Shown: piece after piece, positions 14,027-20,657 of the stretch | How the letters are laid out: every line of letters begins with the position of its first letter | How positions within the stretch are numbered: the first letter of the stretch is position 1 | Translations under genes and position numbers: made by a program | Notes under the pieces: generated by a model | Told to the model about the DNA's origin: nothing | What the model saw: only the letters and a program-made list of their open reading frames with translations | Database searches by the model: none | Assembly: GCA_026397575.1 (NCBI GenBank) | Contig: JAPLUP010000610.1 | Coordinates: forward strand, 1-20,657 | DNA length: 20,657 nt | From: Candidatus Zixiibacteriota bacterium | Lineage (GTDB): Bacteria; Zixibacteria; MSB-5A5; CAIYYT01 | Direction: 5' to 3'

Positions 14027-15256
14027 TTACTCGTGACGTAAAGCGTCGATGGGATCAAGAGCGGCTGCCTTCCGCGCCGGGTAGAAGCCGAAGAATATCC
14101 CCACGAATGCCGAAAACAGGAAAGACACAACCACAATATTTGGCGTGATGATCGGTTGCAGGGTTGTCCACTTGTTCAGCCCGGCAACTACGGCAGCAGA
14201 CAAGGTAATGCCGATTATGCCCCCGCTGACACTCAAGACTACGGCTTCGGTCAGGAACTGAATCAATACATCGCTCTCTCTCGCTCCGACTGAGAGACGG
14301 ATTCCGATCTCGCGGGTTCTTTCCGTGACTGACACCAGCATGATATTCATAATTCCGATGCCACCAACTAAGAGGCTGACAGCGGCAATCGACCCCAGCA
14401 GCAGGGTCATGGTTTTGGTGGTCTCGGTTGCAGTCTGCATGATTTCGGCCTGGCTGCGGACAGTAAAATCATCGTCCTGACCTTCAATCAGTTTATGCGA
14501 TTTGCGAAGAATCGTGCGCATCTCGGCTGTGGCGGAATCCACTTGGGTGGATGACACGGCACTGGCATTAATCATATCAATTGAGGCGGTACGCCGGTCA
14601 CCCTTGAGGCGGTACAAAACACTTGTTGCGGGAGCCAGAATAACATCGTCTTGATCCTGCCCCATTCCGGTCTGACCCTTGGCCTTGAGCACGCCGATAA
14701 CCGTAAAAGGGATGTTTCTAATGCGGATGTTCTGACCGACCGGGTCCTGGTTAGGGAAGAGTTGATCAGCTACGGTCTTCCCGAGGAGCGCCACCTTTCG
14801 CCGAGCAGTGACATCCTTGTCGGTAAAGAATTCACCAGAACTTACCTCCCAGCTTCGGATCTTGAAGTATTCGGGACTGACACCGTAGACGCTTGTAAAC
14901 CAATTGCCGGCGCCACCGATGATTTGTCCTCCCGAGCGGACTACGGGAGAGACGCCATCCACCAATGTTGCTTCACGCTTCAACGCTTCGATGTCGTCAA
15001 AGGTAAATTGCTTGTAGCTCCCACCCCCCTGCCGAACTCCACCAGTATTGGAACTGCCGGGAATTACCAGTAACAGGTTTGTCCCGAGGGACGTGATGTT
15101 GGCTTCGATCTGTGCCTGCGATCCCTCACCGATGGCCACCATCACGATCACGGCGCCAACACCGATAATGATTCCAAGCGAAGTCAACAAACTGCGCATC
15201 CGGTTTCGGAGAATGCTCCGTGAGGAGGCGCGCAGCAGTCGAGTAATTGAAATCAT
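14027..15256 (-). CDS. MacB-like ABC transporter permease
   Basis: 409 residues. One N-terminal membrane helix (about 20-45, SLLTSLGIIIGVGAVIVMVAI) is followed by the conserved GEGSQAQIEANITSLGTNLL and a large periplasmic domain (about 50-280). Three C-terminal membrane helices follow (MTLLLGSIAAVSLLVGGIG, then a pair ending in FFGFYPARKAAALDPIDALRHE). This is the classical MacB/FtsX topology, with the signature GIMNIMLVSVTERTREIGIR. In E. coli MacB the ATPase and permease are one chain; here they are separate genes. The start ATG shares one base with the ATPase stop codon (TGATG) and has AGAGGAG 8 bases upstream, so translation is coupled. Together with the two upstream genes it should form an inner-membrane exporter complex. 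Substrate unknown. Confidence 0.94.
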   Translation of the reverse strand: MISITRLLRASSRSILRNRMRSLLTSLGIIIGVGAVIVMVAIGEGSQAQIEANITSLGTNLLLVIPGSSNTGGVRQGGGSYKQFTFDDIEALKREATLVDGVSPVVRSGGQIIGGAGNWFTSVYGVSPEYFKIRSWEVSSGEFFTDKDVTARRKVALLGKTVADQLFPNQDPVGQNIRIRNIPFTVIGVLKAKGQTGMGQDQDDVILAPATSVLYRLKGDRRTASIDMINASAVSSTQVDSATAEMRTILRKSHKLIEGQDDDFTVRSQAEIMQTATETTKTMTLLLGSIAAVSLLVGGIGIMNIMLVSVTERTREIGIRLSVGARESDVLIQFLTEAVVLSVSGGIIGITLSAAVVAGLNKWTTLQPIITPNIVVVSFLFSAFVGIFFGFYPARKAAALDPIDALRHE

Positions 15257-16002
15257 CAGTCAAGCTCCTCTCGTTGTCCGAGTGCTGCAAGGTCCTTGGC
15301 GGCGTCATGCCGACCTGTCACGGCAACATCACGCACGATGCGTCCGTCGCGCAGTCCCACGATTCGCTTGGCATAGTTGGCCACATCCGCCTCATGGGTA
15401 ACCAGAATGACGGTGACGCCTTCAGCATTGAGCTCTTGAAATACCGACATGATCTCGACAGAAGTGCGACTATCAAGATTACCGGTTGGCTCGTCAGCCA
15501 GCACGATCGCCGGTCGATTGACGAGCGCGCGAGCGATGGCAACGCGCTGCTGTTGACCACCGGACAACTGATTGGGCGTATGCTCAAGTCGATCTGCGAG
15601 TCCGACGCGATTCAATGCTTCAACCGCCGCTTGCCGGTGGTTTCTCACGTGATTTTGGCGGTCGTAGAACAACGGTAGCTCGACATTCTCCAGCGCCGTC
15701 GTGCGCGACAGGAGATTAAACCCTTGAAACACGAATCCGATCTTGCGATTTCGGATCATCGCTCGCTGGTTCTTACTCAGACTCTCCACACGCTCACCGT
15801 CGAGAACGTATTCTCCGGAAGTGGGGGTATCGAGACACCCGACAAGATTCATGAGCGTCGACTTACCTGAACCGGACGATCCCATGATTGCCACAAAATC
15901 ACCGGGCTCGATGGTCAAGTTGATACCGCGCAAGGCATGGACAGATATGTCTCCAACCTCAAAGGTTCGGGTCAGTCCGTGTGTTTCGATTACAGCGGTC
16001 AA
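15256..16002 (-). CDS. MacB/LolD-type ABC transporter ATPase
   Basis: 248 residues, a complete nucleotide-binding domain: Walker A GSSGSGKST (41-49), Q-loop VFQGFNLL (Q93), signature LSGGQQQR (147-154), Walker B IVLADEP (E171), D-loop and H-loop VTHE (H203). The sequence is typical of the MacB/LolD/FtsE group, which powers mechanotransmission permeases rather than classical importers. The start is a TTG at 16002, supported by GGAAGGAAG 6 bases upstream; no ATG fits near the family's usual N-terminus. It lies 45 bases after the adaptor gene and overlaps the permease start by one base, so the three genes form one operon. Confidence 0.95.
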   Translation of the reverse strand: MTAVIETHGLTRTFEVGDISVHALRGINLTIEPGDFVAIMGSSGSGKSTLMNLVGCLDTPTSGEYVLDGERVESLSKNQRAMIRNRKIGFVFQGFNLLSRTTALENVELPLFYDRQNHVRNHRQAAVEALNRVGLADRLEHTPNQLSGGQQQRVAIARALVNRPAIVLADEPTGNLDSRTSVEIMSVFQELNAEGVTVILVTHEADVANYAKRIVGLRDGRIVRDVAVTGRHDAAKDLAALGQREELD

Positions 16003-16047
16003 GGCACACTTCCTTCCGTCACGCGCTGCAAGCCCATCAATGTCACG

Positions 16048-17328
16048 CTAAAACCCGCGCATCCGTGGTCCAGTGAACCCACCCACCGGTCCGGCGGGAG
16101 TTGCTGTCTTCGTTGATGACAGCTCAGTCACTCCGACAATGATTTTCATGCCTTCTGTCAGGAATCTGGACCCGACCACCTCAGTGTTTGTCTTATCAGT
16201 CATTCCGGTTCGTATCGGCGCAGCACTTAACTGCCCCAGTGAGTCCAAATACCAAACCGTCGTCATGCTTCGCGGCGAACCACCATTGCGTCCCTGTGAA
16301 TCAGTTGCCATGCCCTGCCTCATCGAGGAGGGTCCCCTACCCACCGCACGTGCCGAATCCGGTACATTTCCCATTTGCTTTTGTCTTCGTTCCCGAAATG
16401 CCGCCACTTCTTTCTCGGACGGCTGAAAACGCATGGCTTTGCTCGGAATCAGCAGTACACCGGCATGCTTTTCGGTGGTGAAAGTGATAGTCGCGGTCAT
16501 GCCCGGAAGGAGGAGCCCCTCTTCGTTCTTGGCCTGAACGACCACCGTGTAGGTGACAACATTGGAAACCGTTCTTGGTTGCAGACGCAGTTGACTCACC
16601 ACGCCTGTGAATTCCTTGTTCATATAGGCAGCCACTTCAAATAGCACCGCCTGCCCCATTTTGATCTGGCCGATATCGCTTTCGTCCACATCAGCCAGGA
16701 TTTCCATACTCGATAGATCCTCGGCAATACTGAACAGCGTTGGTGTCGACAGGCTGGCCGCAACCGTTTGCCCACCTTCTACATTCTTGTTGATTACGAC
16801 GCCGCTGATGGGTGAACGAATCACGGCGTACTGGAGATTGCGATGAGCTCGATCCAAACCCACCTGCGCCGATTTTAGAGAAGCCTGCTGCATCCTAAGA
16901 GCCACCTGATAAGGCAGGAACTCCGCATCTGAGACTAGACTGCTGTCAAAGAGTCGCTTGGATCGGTCATACTCTACTTGAGCCTGCAACAACTGCGCCT
17001 GCACGCGCTCAAGACTAGCCTCGGCATCGAGTACAGAGGCGCGCAGGAGCGTAGTATCCAATACCGCCAGCACTTGCCCCTCTTTGACGCGATCGTTGTA
17101 ATCGACATAGACAGAATCAATCGTGCCAGAGACCTGGGTACCAATATCTACCGAAGTAATCGGAGCAAGCGTTCCGGTTGCCGACACCGTGTTCTCGATG
17201 TCGCCGCGCGAGACCGTGGCGAATTCGTAACCGGAACTGGTAGCAGCGAAGGACTTGTGGAAGACCAGGTAGGCCGCGACGGCGACGAGGATGAGAAGTC
17301 CCCCGTATATTGTGATTCGTTTAAGCAT
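16048..17328 (-). CDS. MacA-like periplasmic adaptor (membrane fusion protein)
   Basis: 426 residues. An N-terminal membrane anchor (about 5-23) precedes a lipoyl half (VSGTIDSVYVDYNDRVKEG), a coiled-coil hairpin (about 95-160, rich in Ala, Gln and Leu), the second lipoyl half (IRSPISGVVINKNVEGGQTV) and a beta-barrel domain. This is the domain order of MacA/HlyD adaptors. A hydrophilic Arg/Gly/Ser/Met-rich insertion (about 305-354) interrupts the membrane-proximal domain, and the C-terminus is Gly/Pro-rich. The ATG at 17328 has GAGAGG 5 bases upstream. It is the first gene of the exporter operon and should bridge the ATPase-permease complex to an outer-membrane channel, which is not encoded in this window. 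Confidence 0.93.
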   Translation of the reverse strand: MLKRITIYGGLLILVAVAAYLVFHKSFAATSSGYEFATVSRGDIENTVSATGTLAPITSVDIGTQVSGTIDSVYVDYNDRVKEGQVLAVLDTTLLRASVLDAEASLERVQAQLLQAQVEYDRSKRLFDSSLVSDAEFLPYQVALRMQQASLKSAQVGLDRAHRNLQYAVIRSPISGVVINKNVEGGQTVAASLSTPTLFSIAEDLSSMEILADVDESDIGQIKMGQAVLFEVAAYMNKEFTGVVSQLRLQPRTVSNVVTYTVVVQAKNEEGLLLPGMTATITFTTEKHAGVLLIPSKAMRFQPSEKEVAAFRERRQKQMGNVPDSARAVGRGPSSMRQGMATDSQGRNGGSPRSMTTVWYLDSLGQLSAAPIRTGMTDKTNTEVVGSRFLTEGMKIIVGVTELSSTKTATPAGPVGGFTGPRMRGF

Positions 17329-17393
17329 CTTATCCTCTCCCGAAAGAAAAACTCCTGGTTAAGTTTGTAACGCATCCCTATCGCATCATCCTC

Positions 17394-17414
17394 CACATAT
17401 CCTCGCAATATGTG
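17394..17414. promoter_or_regulatory. 7-7-7 inverted repeat upstream of the adaptor gene
   Basis: CACATAT and ATATGTG flank a 7-base spacer, 65 bases upstream of the exporter operon's start codon. The size fits a dimeric repressor site or a leader hairpin. No matching regulator gene is adjacent. Confidence 0.35.
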
Positions 17415-17592
17415 ACACGGTTCTTACGCTGAAACTTGCGGCAGTCTCCGCGCCTCCTGAAAAGGATGCCCTCAAGCATACTTGGCATTCCCTTGCAGTG
17501 TTTGATCTTACGCAGTATCAGCCCCGAATGTTCCACCGAGGGAAAGATCGAAATTATGGTCATTTCCGCAATATCCTGGGGTTATAGAGGAT

Positions 17593-17610
17593 AGAATTGC
17601 TAACAATTCT
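17593..17610. promoter_or_regulatory. Perfect 7-4-7 inverted repeat, possible operator
   Basis: AGAATTG and CAATTCT flank CTAA. The 18-base A/T-rich symmetrical site lies in the gene-free region between the exporter operon and the FadL-type gene. Function unknown. Confidence 0.35.
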
Positions 17611-18018
17611 GAGTAGTCAAGCCAACAGTCAGGAGCACAGAGTTGCTGCCTACGTCGATAAACCGACCCGTCGCCAGGCTGTGCAAAGAGCGAACGGCGC
17701 CGGCTTGTGATAGATCGGAACGATGGGTGAGATCCCCGCCGAAAGATGGCAGCAGTGGTATTATCAGACCTCAACCCCATAGCAGGATAGGCCTCCGAGT
17801 ATGCGTCGGACTTGATTCGCAGCGCAGTTTGATCCCCGAAGAAGAGATACCGACCTTGGCCTGCGCAGTTGTGGTGCCAATGGAATCTTTGGGATCCTCC
17901 AGGCGGAGGTCTGTGGCCGCCAAAGGGACGTTGAATACCGGTAACTCTGACAGCGACAGCAGCATAATGCCGGACTATTTTTGGCACATTATCGCTTTTG
18001 CTGAGGGATAAAAATCGG

Positions 18019-18047
18019 TTGACAAAGCCGGAGACACCGTTTAATAT
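18019..18047 (+). promoter_or_regulatory. Near-consensus sigma70 promoter of the FadL-type operon
   Basis: A perfect -35 TTGACA (18019-18024), a 17-base spacer and a -10 TAATAT (18042-18047) predict a transcription start near 18054. This gives a 5' leader of about 110 bases before the outer-membrane protein gene. Both elements and the spacing are close to ideal, so strong constitutive expression is likely. Confidence 0.75.
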
Positions 18048-18165
18048 TCTAAACCTGTTTGCGCAAGTTCGGGGGCTTTTGCGTCTCTTAGGTGGGAGGA
18101 TTGGCGATTGTATCAAGGTTTAAAAAATGCCTTAGTTAACGCAATAATTGACAAGGGAATAACAC

Positions 18166-19650
18166 ATGACTTTCAATATGGAGAGGATAATGGAACTTAG
18201 GAAAGTTGCGCTTCTGACGCTGATAGTTGCCGTGCTCTGGTCCGGGGCAGCCTTGGCAGGAGGATGGCAGTACTCGGGAGTCGGCGCCAGAGCGAAGGCG
18301 ATGGGAGGCGCCTATCGGGGCATAGCCGACGACGGTATCGGTGCCTACTACAACCCGGCCGGTCTGGCTTTCTTGAAACAAAACATTTTTAATCTCACTG
18401 GTGAAATCTCTTCACCGAGACCCACGGCCACCCCCAATTTCGAGGCCAACGGTTATGGGTTTGGCTATCTGGATGGGCAAAAGCGTTATTCGAAGGACGA
18501 AAGCTACCTGATGGGTGAGACATCGTTGTTCTTCCGACCGAAGAAGGATAACAACTTTGTGTTCGGGCTGGCATTCTTCCAGGGATACGATCAAAACACG
18601 ACTATGAATTTGTATCAGTTGAGCCCCGCTTACAACAGCAAGCTTCAGATATCGGATGTGAACCACCGCTCCAATTTCGATGTCATTACCTGGCAGCCAA
18701 CCGCCGCGATGAAGTTTTCGCATGATCGGGTGGCCGTTGGGGTCGGCCTGCAGATTAACCGCGGCGATATCTTAGTCGATCAGGTACGTCTCGTTGACAA
18801 TCCCTATCCCTATCCATTGAATGTCAGGCCGTACGACAAGTTTGTCGAACTCTATTCGGTGGACGGCTACGGATTTGGCGTCGGTGCGAATGTGGGCGTG
18901 CAATTCAAAGTCAGTCCGAAGGTGACTATCGGCGCCAACTATGTGTCGGCCTCCAAGATCAAAATGACCGGCGACTCGAAGGAGCGCATCTATTTGCCGT
19001 TTAACGACGGTTTTGCGCATCTGTATATGGATCCGCAGGCTATCGACTATCAATTAGAAGTAGATAGCACTTTCAAGGGTGCGCTGATCGGCAACCCCAG
19101 CGAGTTTGAAGTGGAGATGAAGCTGCCTTCCGAGTTTGGCGTCGGCTTCTCTTATCACCCGAACGAGAAAACGATCGTGTCCGCAGATTTGGTTTACACT
19201 CGTTGGTCGGAATTCGAGGACTTTCAGATCAAGTTCAAGAATCGCAAGAACCTCCACGAGTATTACGCAAGATGGGATGCGATGTTCACAGACGTGACGG
19301 TTCCGTTCCAGTGGAAGGACAAGATCAAGATCAGCGTCGGTCTGGAGAAAATTCTGAATGAGCGTTGGACTTACCGCGGTGGTTACATGTTTGACCAATC
19401 GCCGGTTCCCGATGAAACTTTTAACCAACTCTTCCTTGATACCGGCACCAAGCATCACTTCAACGCCGGCGCCGGATTTAAGCTGAACGAACGCGTCTCG
19501 TTTGATGCGGCTTTGGAGTTGGTCGTATATAGCAGCCGGAAGATCAGCACTCTGGCCGACGTCAATAACGATCGGTACTGGGACAACTTCGGCGGTGAGT
19601 TCAAGAACCTGAGCTTCAATTCTACTTGGGCTCTCAACTACCGGTTTTAG
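18166..19650 (+). CDS. OmpP1/FadL/TodX-family outer-membrane transport protein
   Basis: 494 residues. A signal peptide (ELRKVALLTLIVAVLWSGAALAG) precedes the family hallmark near the mature N-terminus, GARAKAMGGAYRGIADDG and GAYYNPAGLAFL, which forms the plug segment of FadL-type barrels. The rest alternates beta-strands and loops and ends in Phe (ALNYRF), the outer-membrane insertion signal. Family members carry long-chain fatty acids or other hydrophobic compounds across the outer membrane; the substrate here is unknown. The ATG at 18166 has AAGGG 8 bases upstream. An in-frame ATG at 18190 has GGAG 6 bases upstream and gives a more standard-length signal peptide, so either may be used. A strong promoter lies about 120 bases upstream and a probable lipoprotein esterase gene follows after 13 bases. 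Confidence 0.93.
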   Translation: MTFNMERIMELRKVALLTLIVAVLWSGAALAGGWQYSGVGARAKAMGGAYRGIADDGIGAYYNPAGLAFLKQNIFNLTGEISSPRPTATPNFEANGYGFGYLDGQKRYSKDESYLMGETSLFFRPKKDNNFVFGLAFFQGYDQNTTMNLYQLSPAYNSKLQISDVNHRSNFDVITWQPTAAMKFSHDRVAVGVGLQINRGDILVDQVRLVDNPYPYPLNVRPYDKFVELYSVDGYGFGVGANVGVQFKVSPKVTIGANYVSASKIKMTGDSKERIYLPFNDGFAHLYMDPQAIDYQLEVDSTFKGALIGNPSEFEVEMKLPSEFGVGFSYHPNEKTIVSADLVYTRWSEFEDFQIKFKNRKNLHEYYARWDAMFTDVTVPFQWKDKIKISVGLEKILNERWTYRGGYMFDQSPVPDETFNQLFLDTGTKHHFNAGAGFKLNERVSFDAALELVVYSSRKISTLADVNNDRYWDNFGGEFKNLSFNSTWALNYRF

Positions 19651-19663
19651 GTGAGGTGCAGAG

Positions 19664-20657
19664 ATGAAATCAGTCTATAGAATAATCGGAATATCACTGC
19701 TGGCAATCATTATCCTGTCAGTCGGCTGCGTCAAACGTGACAATCCGGCGGTGCCAGAAACGCCGCCTGCAGGTCTGGTCGCCTGGTTTACACATCAGTA
19801 CGATGGACTCACTGGAACCAACAATTCAATCTGGAATAAGTATCCGGCGAGAAGGGTCGCGGTTTACACTCCTCCAGGCTATGATTTTCAGATGATTGGC
19901 CCGCGCTACCCAACTCTGTATCTCCTTCCCGGGTTTGATGGCGAACCGTCATTCAACTTTGAATACGGAAATGAAACCTATTACTTAGCGGCTAGCGTGG
20001 CCAAAATAGCCGACCGGCTGATTGCTTCCGGCGAGATTAAACCGATGTTTATCGTCATGCCGGATGCCTCGATTCCTTATGGAGGCTCTTTTTACGCCAA
20101 TTCGACTCTGGCCGGCAAATGGGAAGATATGATGTCGGTGGAATTGGTTCACAAGATCGACACGCTCACGACCACCGAGACGCGCCCCGGTTCTGGTTTT
20201 AGGACTCTCGCTGCCAAGGAATCGCGCGCGATTGGAGGACATTCTTCCGGCGGTTACGGAGCGATCCGTATTGCCATGACCAACGACAGTTTGTTTAACT
20301 CGGTATCGGCAATCGATGCGCCGTTGGCCTTCGATGGCAGCGGGTCGTTCGGCGGTATCAAGGCATTGTTCCCCGCGTACCTGAACGAGTCCGGTATCAC
20401 TACCGATTCGCAGTATCTGGCGACTGACACGACCGGCTTCCGGACACAACCGTACAAGATCCTGTTCTACTCGATGGCGGCAACTTTTTCGCCCACGTCC
20501 AAGACTGCTGAGAAAGGACTAGGCGTTCTGCAGATCTCGTTACCGTTCGACTACCTTGGCAATAAAGTAGATTCAGTGTGGAATCGGTGGCTGAACAACG
20601 ACCTGTCTGGTTGGCTTAACAACGCGACCTATCAGAACGTGCTCAGGAATCAGAACC
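19664..20657 (+). CDS. Probable lipoprotein esterase (esterase D-like alpha/beta hydrolase), 3' end outside window
   Basis: 331 complete codons are visible and the frame is still open at the right edge. The N-terminus has a positively charged start, a hydrophobic core and a lipobox-like LSVGC (C22), so the protein is probably a lipid-anchored envelope protein. The body matches the putative esterase family (esterase D / feruloyl-esterase type): VAVYTPPGY, YPTLYLLPGFDG, IKPMFIVMPDAS and the nucleophile elbow GGHSSGGYGA (S194). Asp and His of the triad would lie further on and cannot be confirmed. The ATG at 19664 has GAGGT 6 bases upstream and lies 13 bases after the FadL-type stop codon, so the two are co-transcribed. 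An ester-cleaving enzyme paired with a hydrophobic-compound channel suggests release and uptake of ester-derived products, but this is inference. Confidence 0.85.
   Translation, partial: MKSVYRIIGISLLAIIILSVGCVKRDNPAVPETPPAGLVAWFTHQYDGLTGTNNSIWNKYPARRVAVYTPPGYDFQMIGPRYPTLYLLPGFDGEPSFNFEYGNETYYLAASVAKIADRLIASGEIKPMFIVMPDASIPYGGSFYANSTLAGKWEDMMSVELVHKIDTLTTTETRPGSGFRTLAAKESRAIGGHSSGGYGAIRIAMTNDSLFNSVSAIDAPLAFDGSGSFGGIKALFPAYLNESGITTDSQYLATDTTGFRTQPYKILFYSMAATFSPTSKTAEKGLGVLQISLPFDYLGNKVDSVWNRWLNNDLSGWLNNATYQNVLRNQN

Larger units (their letters stand above)
17329..18018. other. Long region without a convincing gene, upstream of both the exporter and the FadL-type gene
   Basis: Several short frames exist: 61 codons on minus at 17378-17563, 202 codons on minus at 17508-18116, and 122 codons on plus at 17643-18011. 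None has a recognisable family signature, and the 202-codon frame runs across the sigma70 promoter of the next gene. The 61-codon frame (ATG at 17563) has only a weak AGGA 11 bases upstream. Two perfect inverted repeats are present (listed separately). The region may hold decayed coding DNA, a leader or regulatory DNA; I cannot decide. Confidence 0.5.

Noticed and set aside
13699..14148. 149-codon plus-strand open frame
   Set aside because: It overlaps the permease end on the other strand and the dockerin-like remnant in another frame, with no start signal and no domain.
17483..17497. Possible sigma54 site TGGCATTCCCTTGCA on the plus strand
   Set aside because: Both half-elements look good, but the spacing is one base too short, which sigma54 tolerates poorly. 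The next plus-strand gene is far away and has its own sigma70 promoter.
17508..18116. 202-codon minus-strand open frame
   Set aside because: It covers the near-consensus sigma70 promoter of the FadL-type gene, has no ribosome-binding site, and its composition (many Arg, Ser and Pro in irregular order) matches no family.
1..20657. CRISPR arrays, tRNA or rRNA genes, transposases and phage genes
   Set aside because: I saw no regularly spaced direct repeats, no cloverleaf or rRNA-like sequence, and no transposase, integrase or phage structural signature.

Overview
The window looks like chromosomal DNA of a Gram-negative, outer-membrane bacterium, probably an uncultured lineage of the FCB type (candidate Zixibacteria or a relative). 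The evidence is a FadL-type outer-membrane protein ending in Phe, a MacA/MacB-type exporter, a lipoprotein signal sequence, many PAS/REC signalling proteins, an NtrC-family sigma54 activator and a dockerin-like calcium-loop remnant. The lineage is an inference; no rRNA or tRNA gene is present to settle it.

Region 1 (about 1-9437, all minus strand) is a compact signalling locus read from right to left. It holds a soluble histidine kinase (TTG start at 9409) overlapping an NtrC-type activator, then a giant membrane kinase with eight predicted membrane spans, a Cache-like sensor and six PAS domains. That kinase overlaps a REC-HDOD response regulator, and a REC-HD response regulator follows and runs off the left edge. 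The REC-HD protein has lost its HD metal-binding pair. A well-spaced -24/-12 match lies between the activator gene and the giant kinase gene. The layout therefore suggests a two-tier cascade in which kinase 1 and NtrC switch on the second kinase and its two regulators through sigma54.

Region 2 (9410-9762) has no convincing gene. It carries a 13-bp palindrome, an imperfect inverted-repeat element of a dispersed-repeat type, and a strong hairpin that fits a minus-strand terminator.

Region 3 (9763-12715, minus strand) holds, in transcription order, a MntP-type manganese exporter, a cytoplasmic S9 peptidase and a small zinc-ribbon protein.

Region 4 (12716-14026) holds a secreted protein of unknown function on the plus strand, followed by an out-of-frame dockerin-like calcium-loop segment that looks like its broken C-terminus.

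Region 5 (14027-17328, minus strand) is a three-gene exporter operon: MacA-like adaptor, ABC ATPase and MacB-like permease. No outer-membrane TolC partner is in view. The next ~840 bases (17329-18165) contain two perfect inverted repeats and a near-consensus sigma70 promoter but no convincing gene.

Region 6 (18019 to the end, plus strand) is that promoter followed by a FadL/OmpP1-type outer-membrane protein gene and, 13 bases later, a probable lipoprotein esterase that runs off the right edge.
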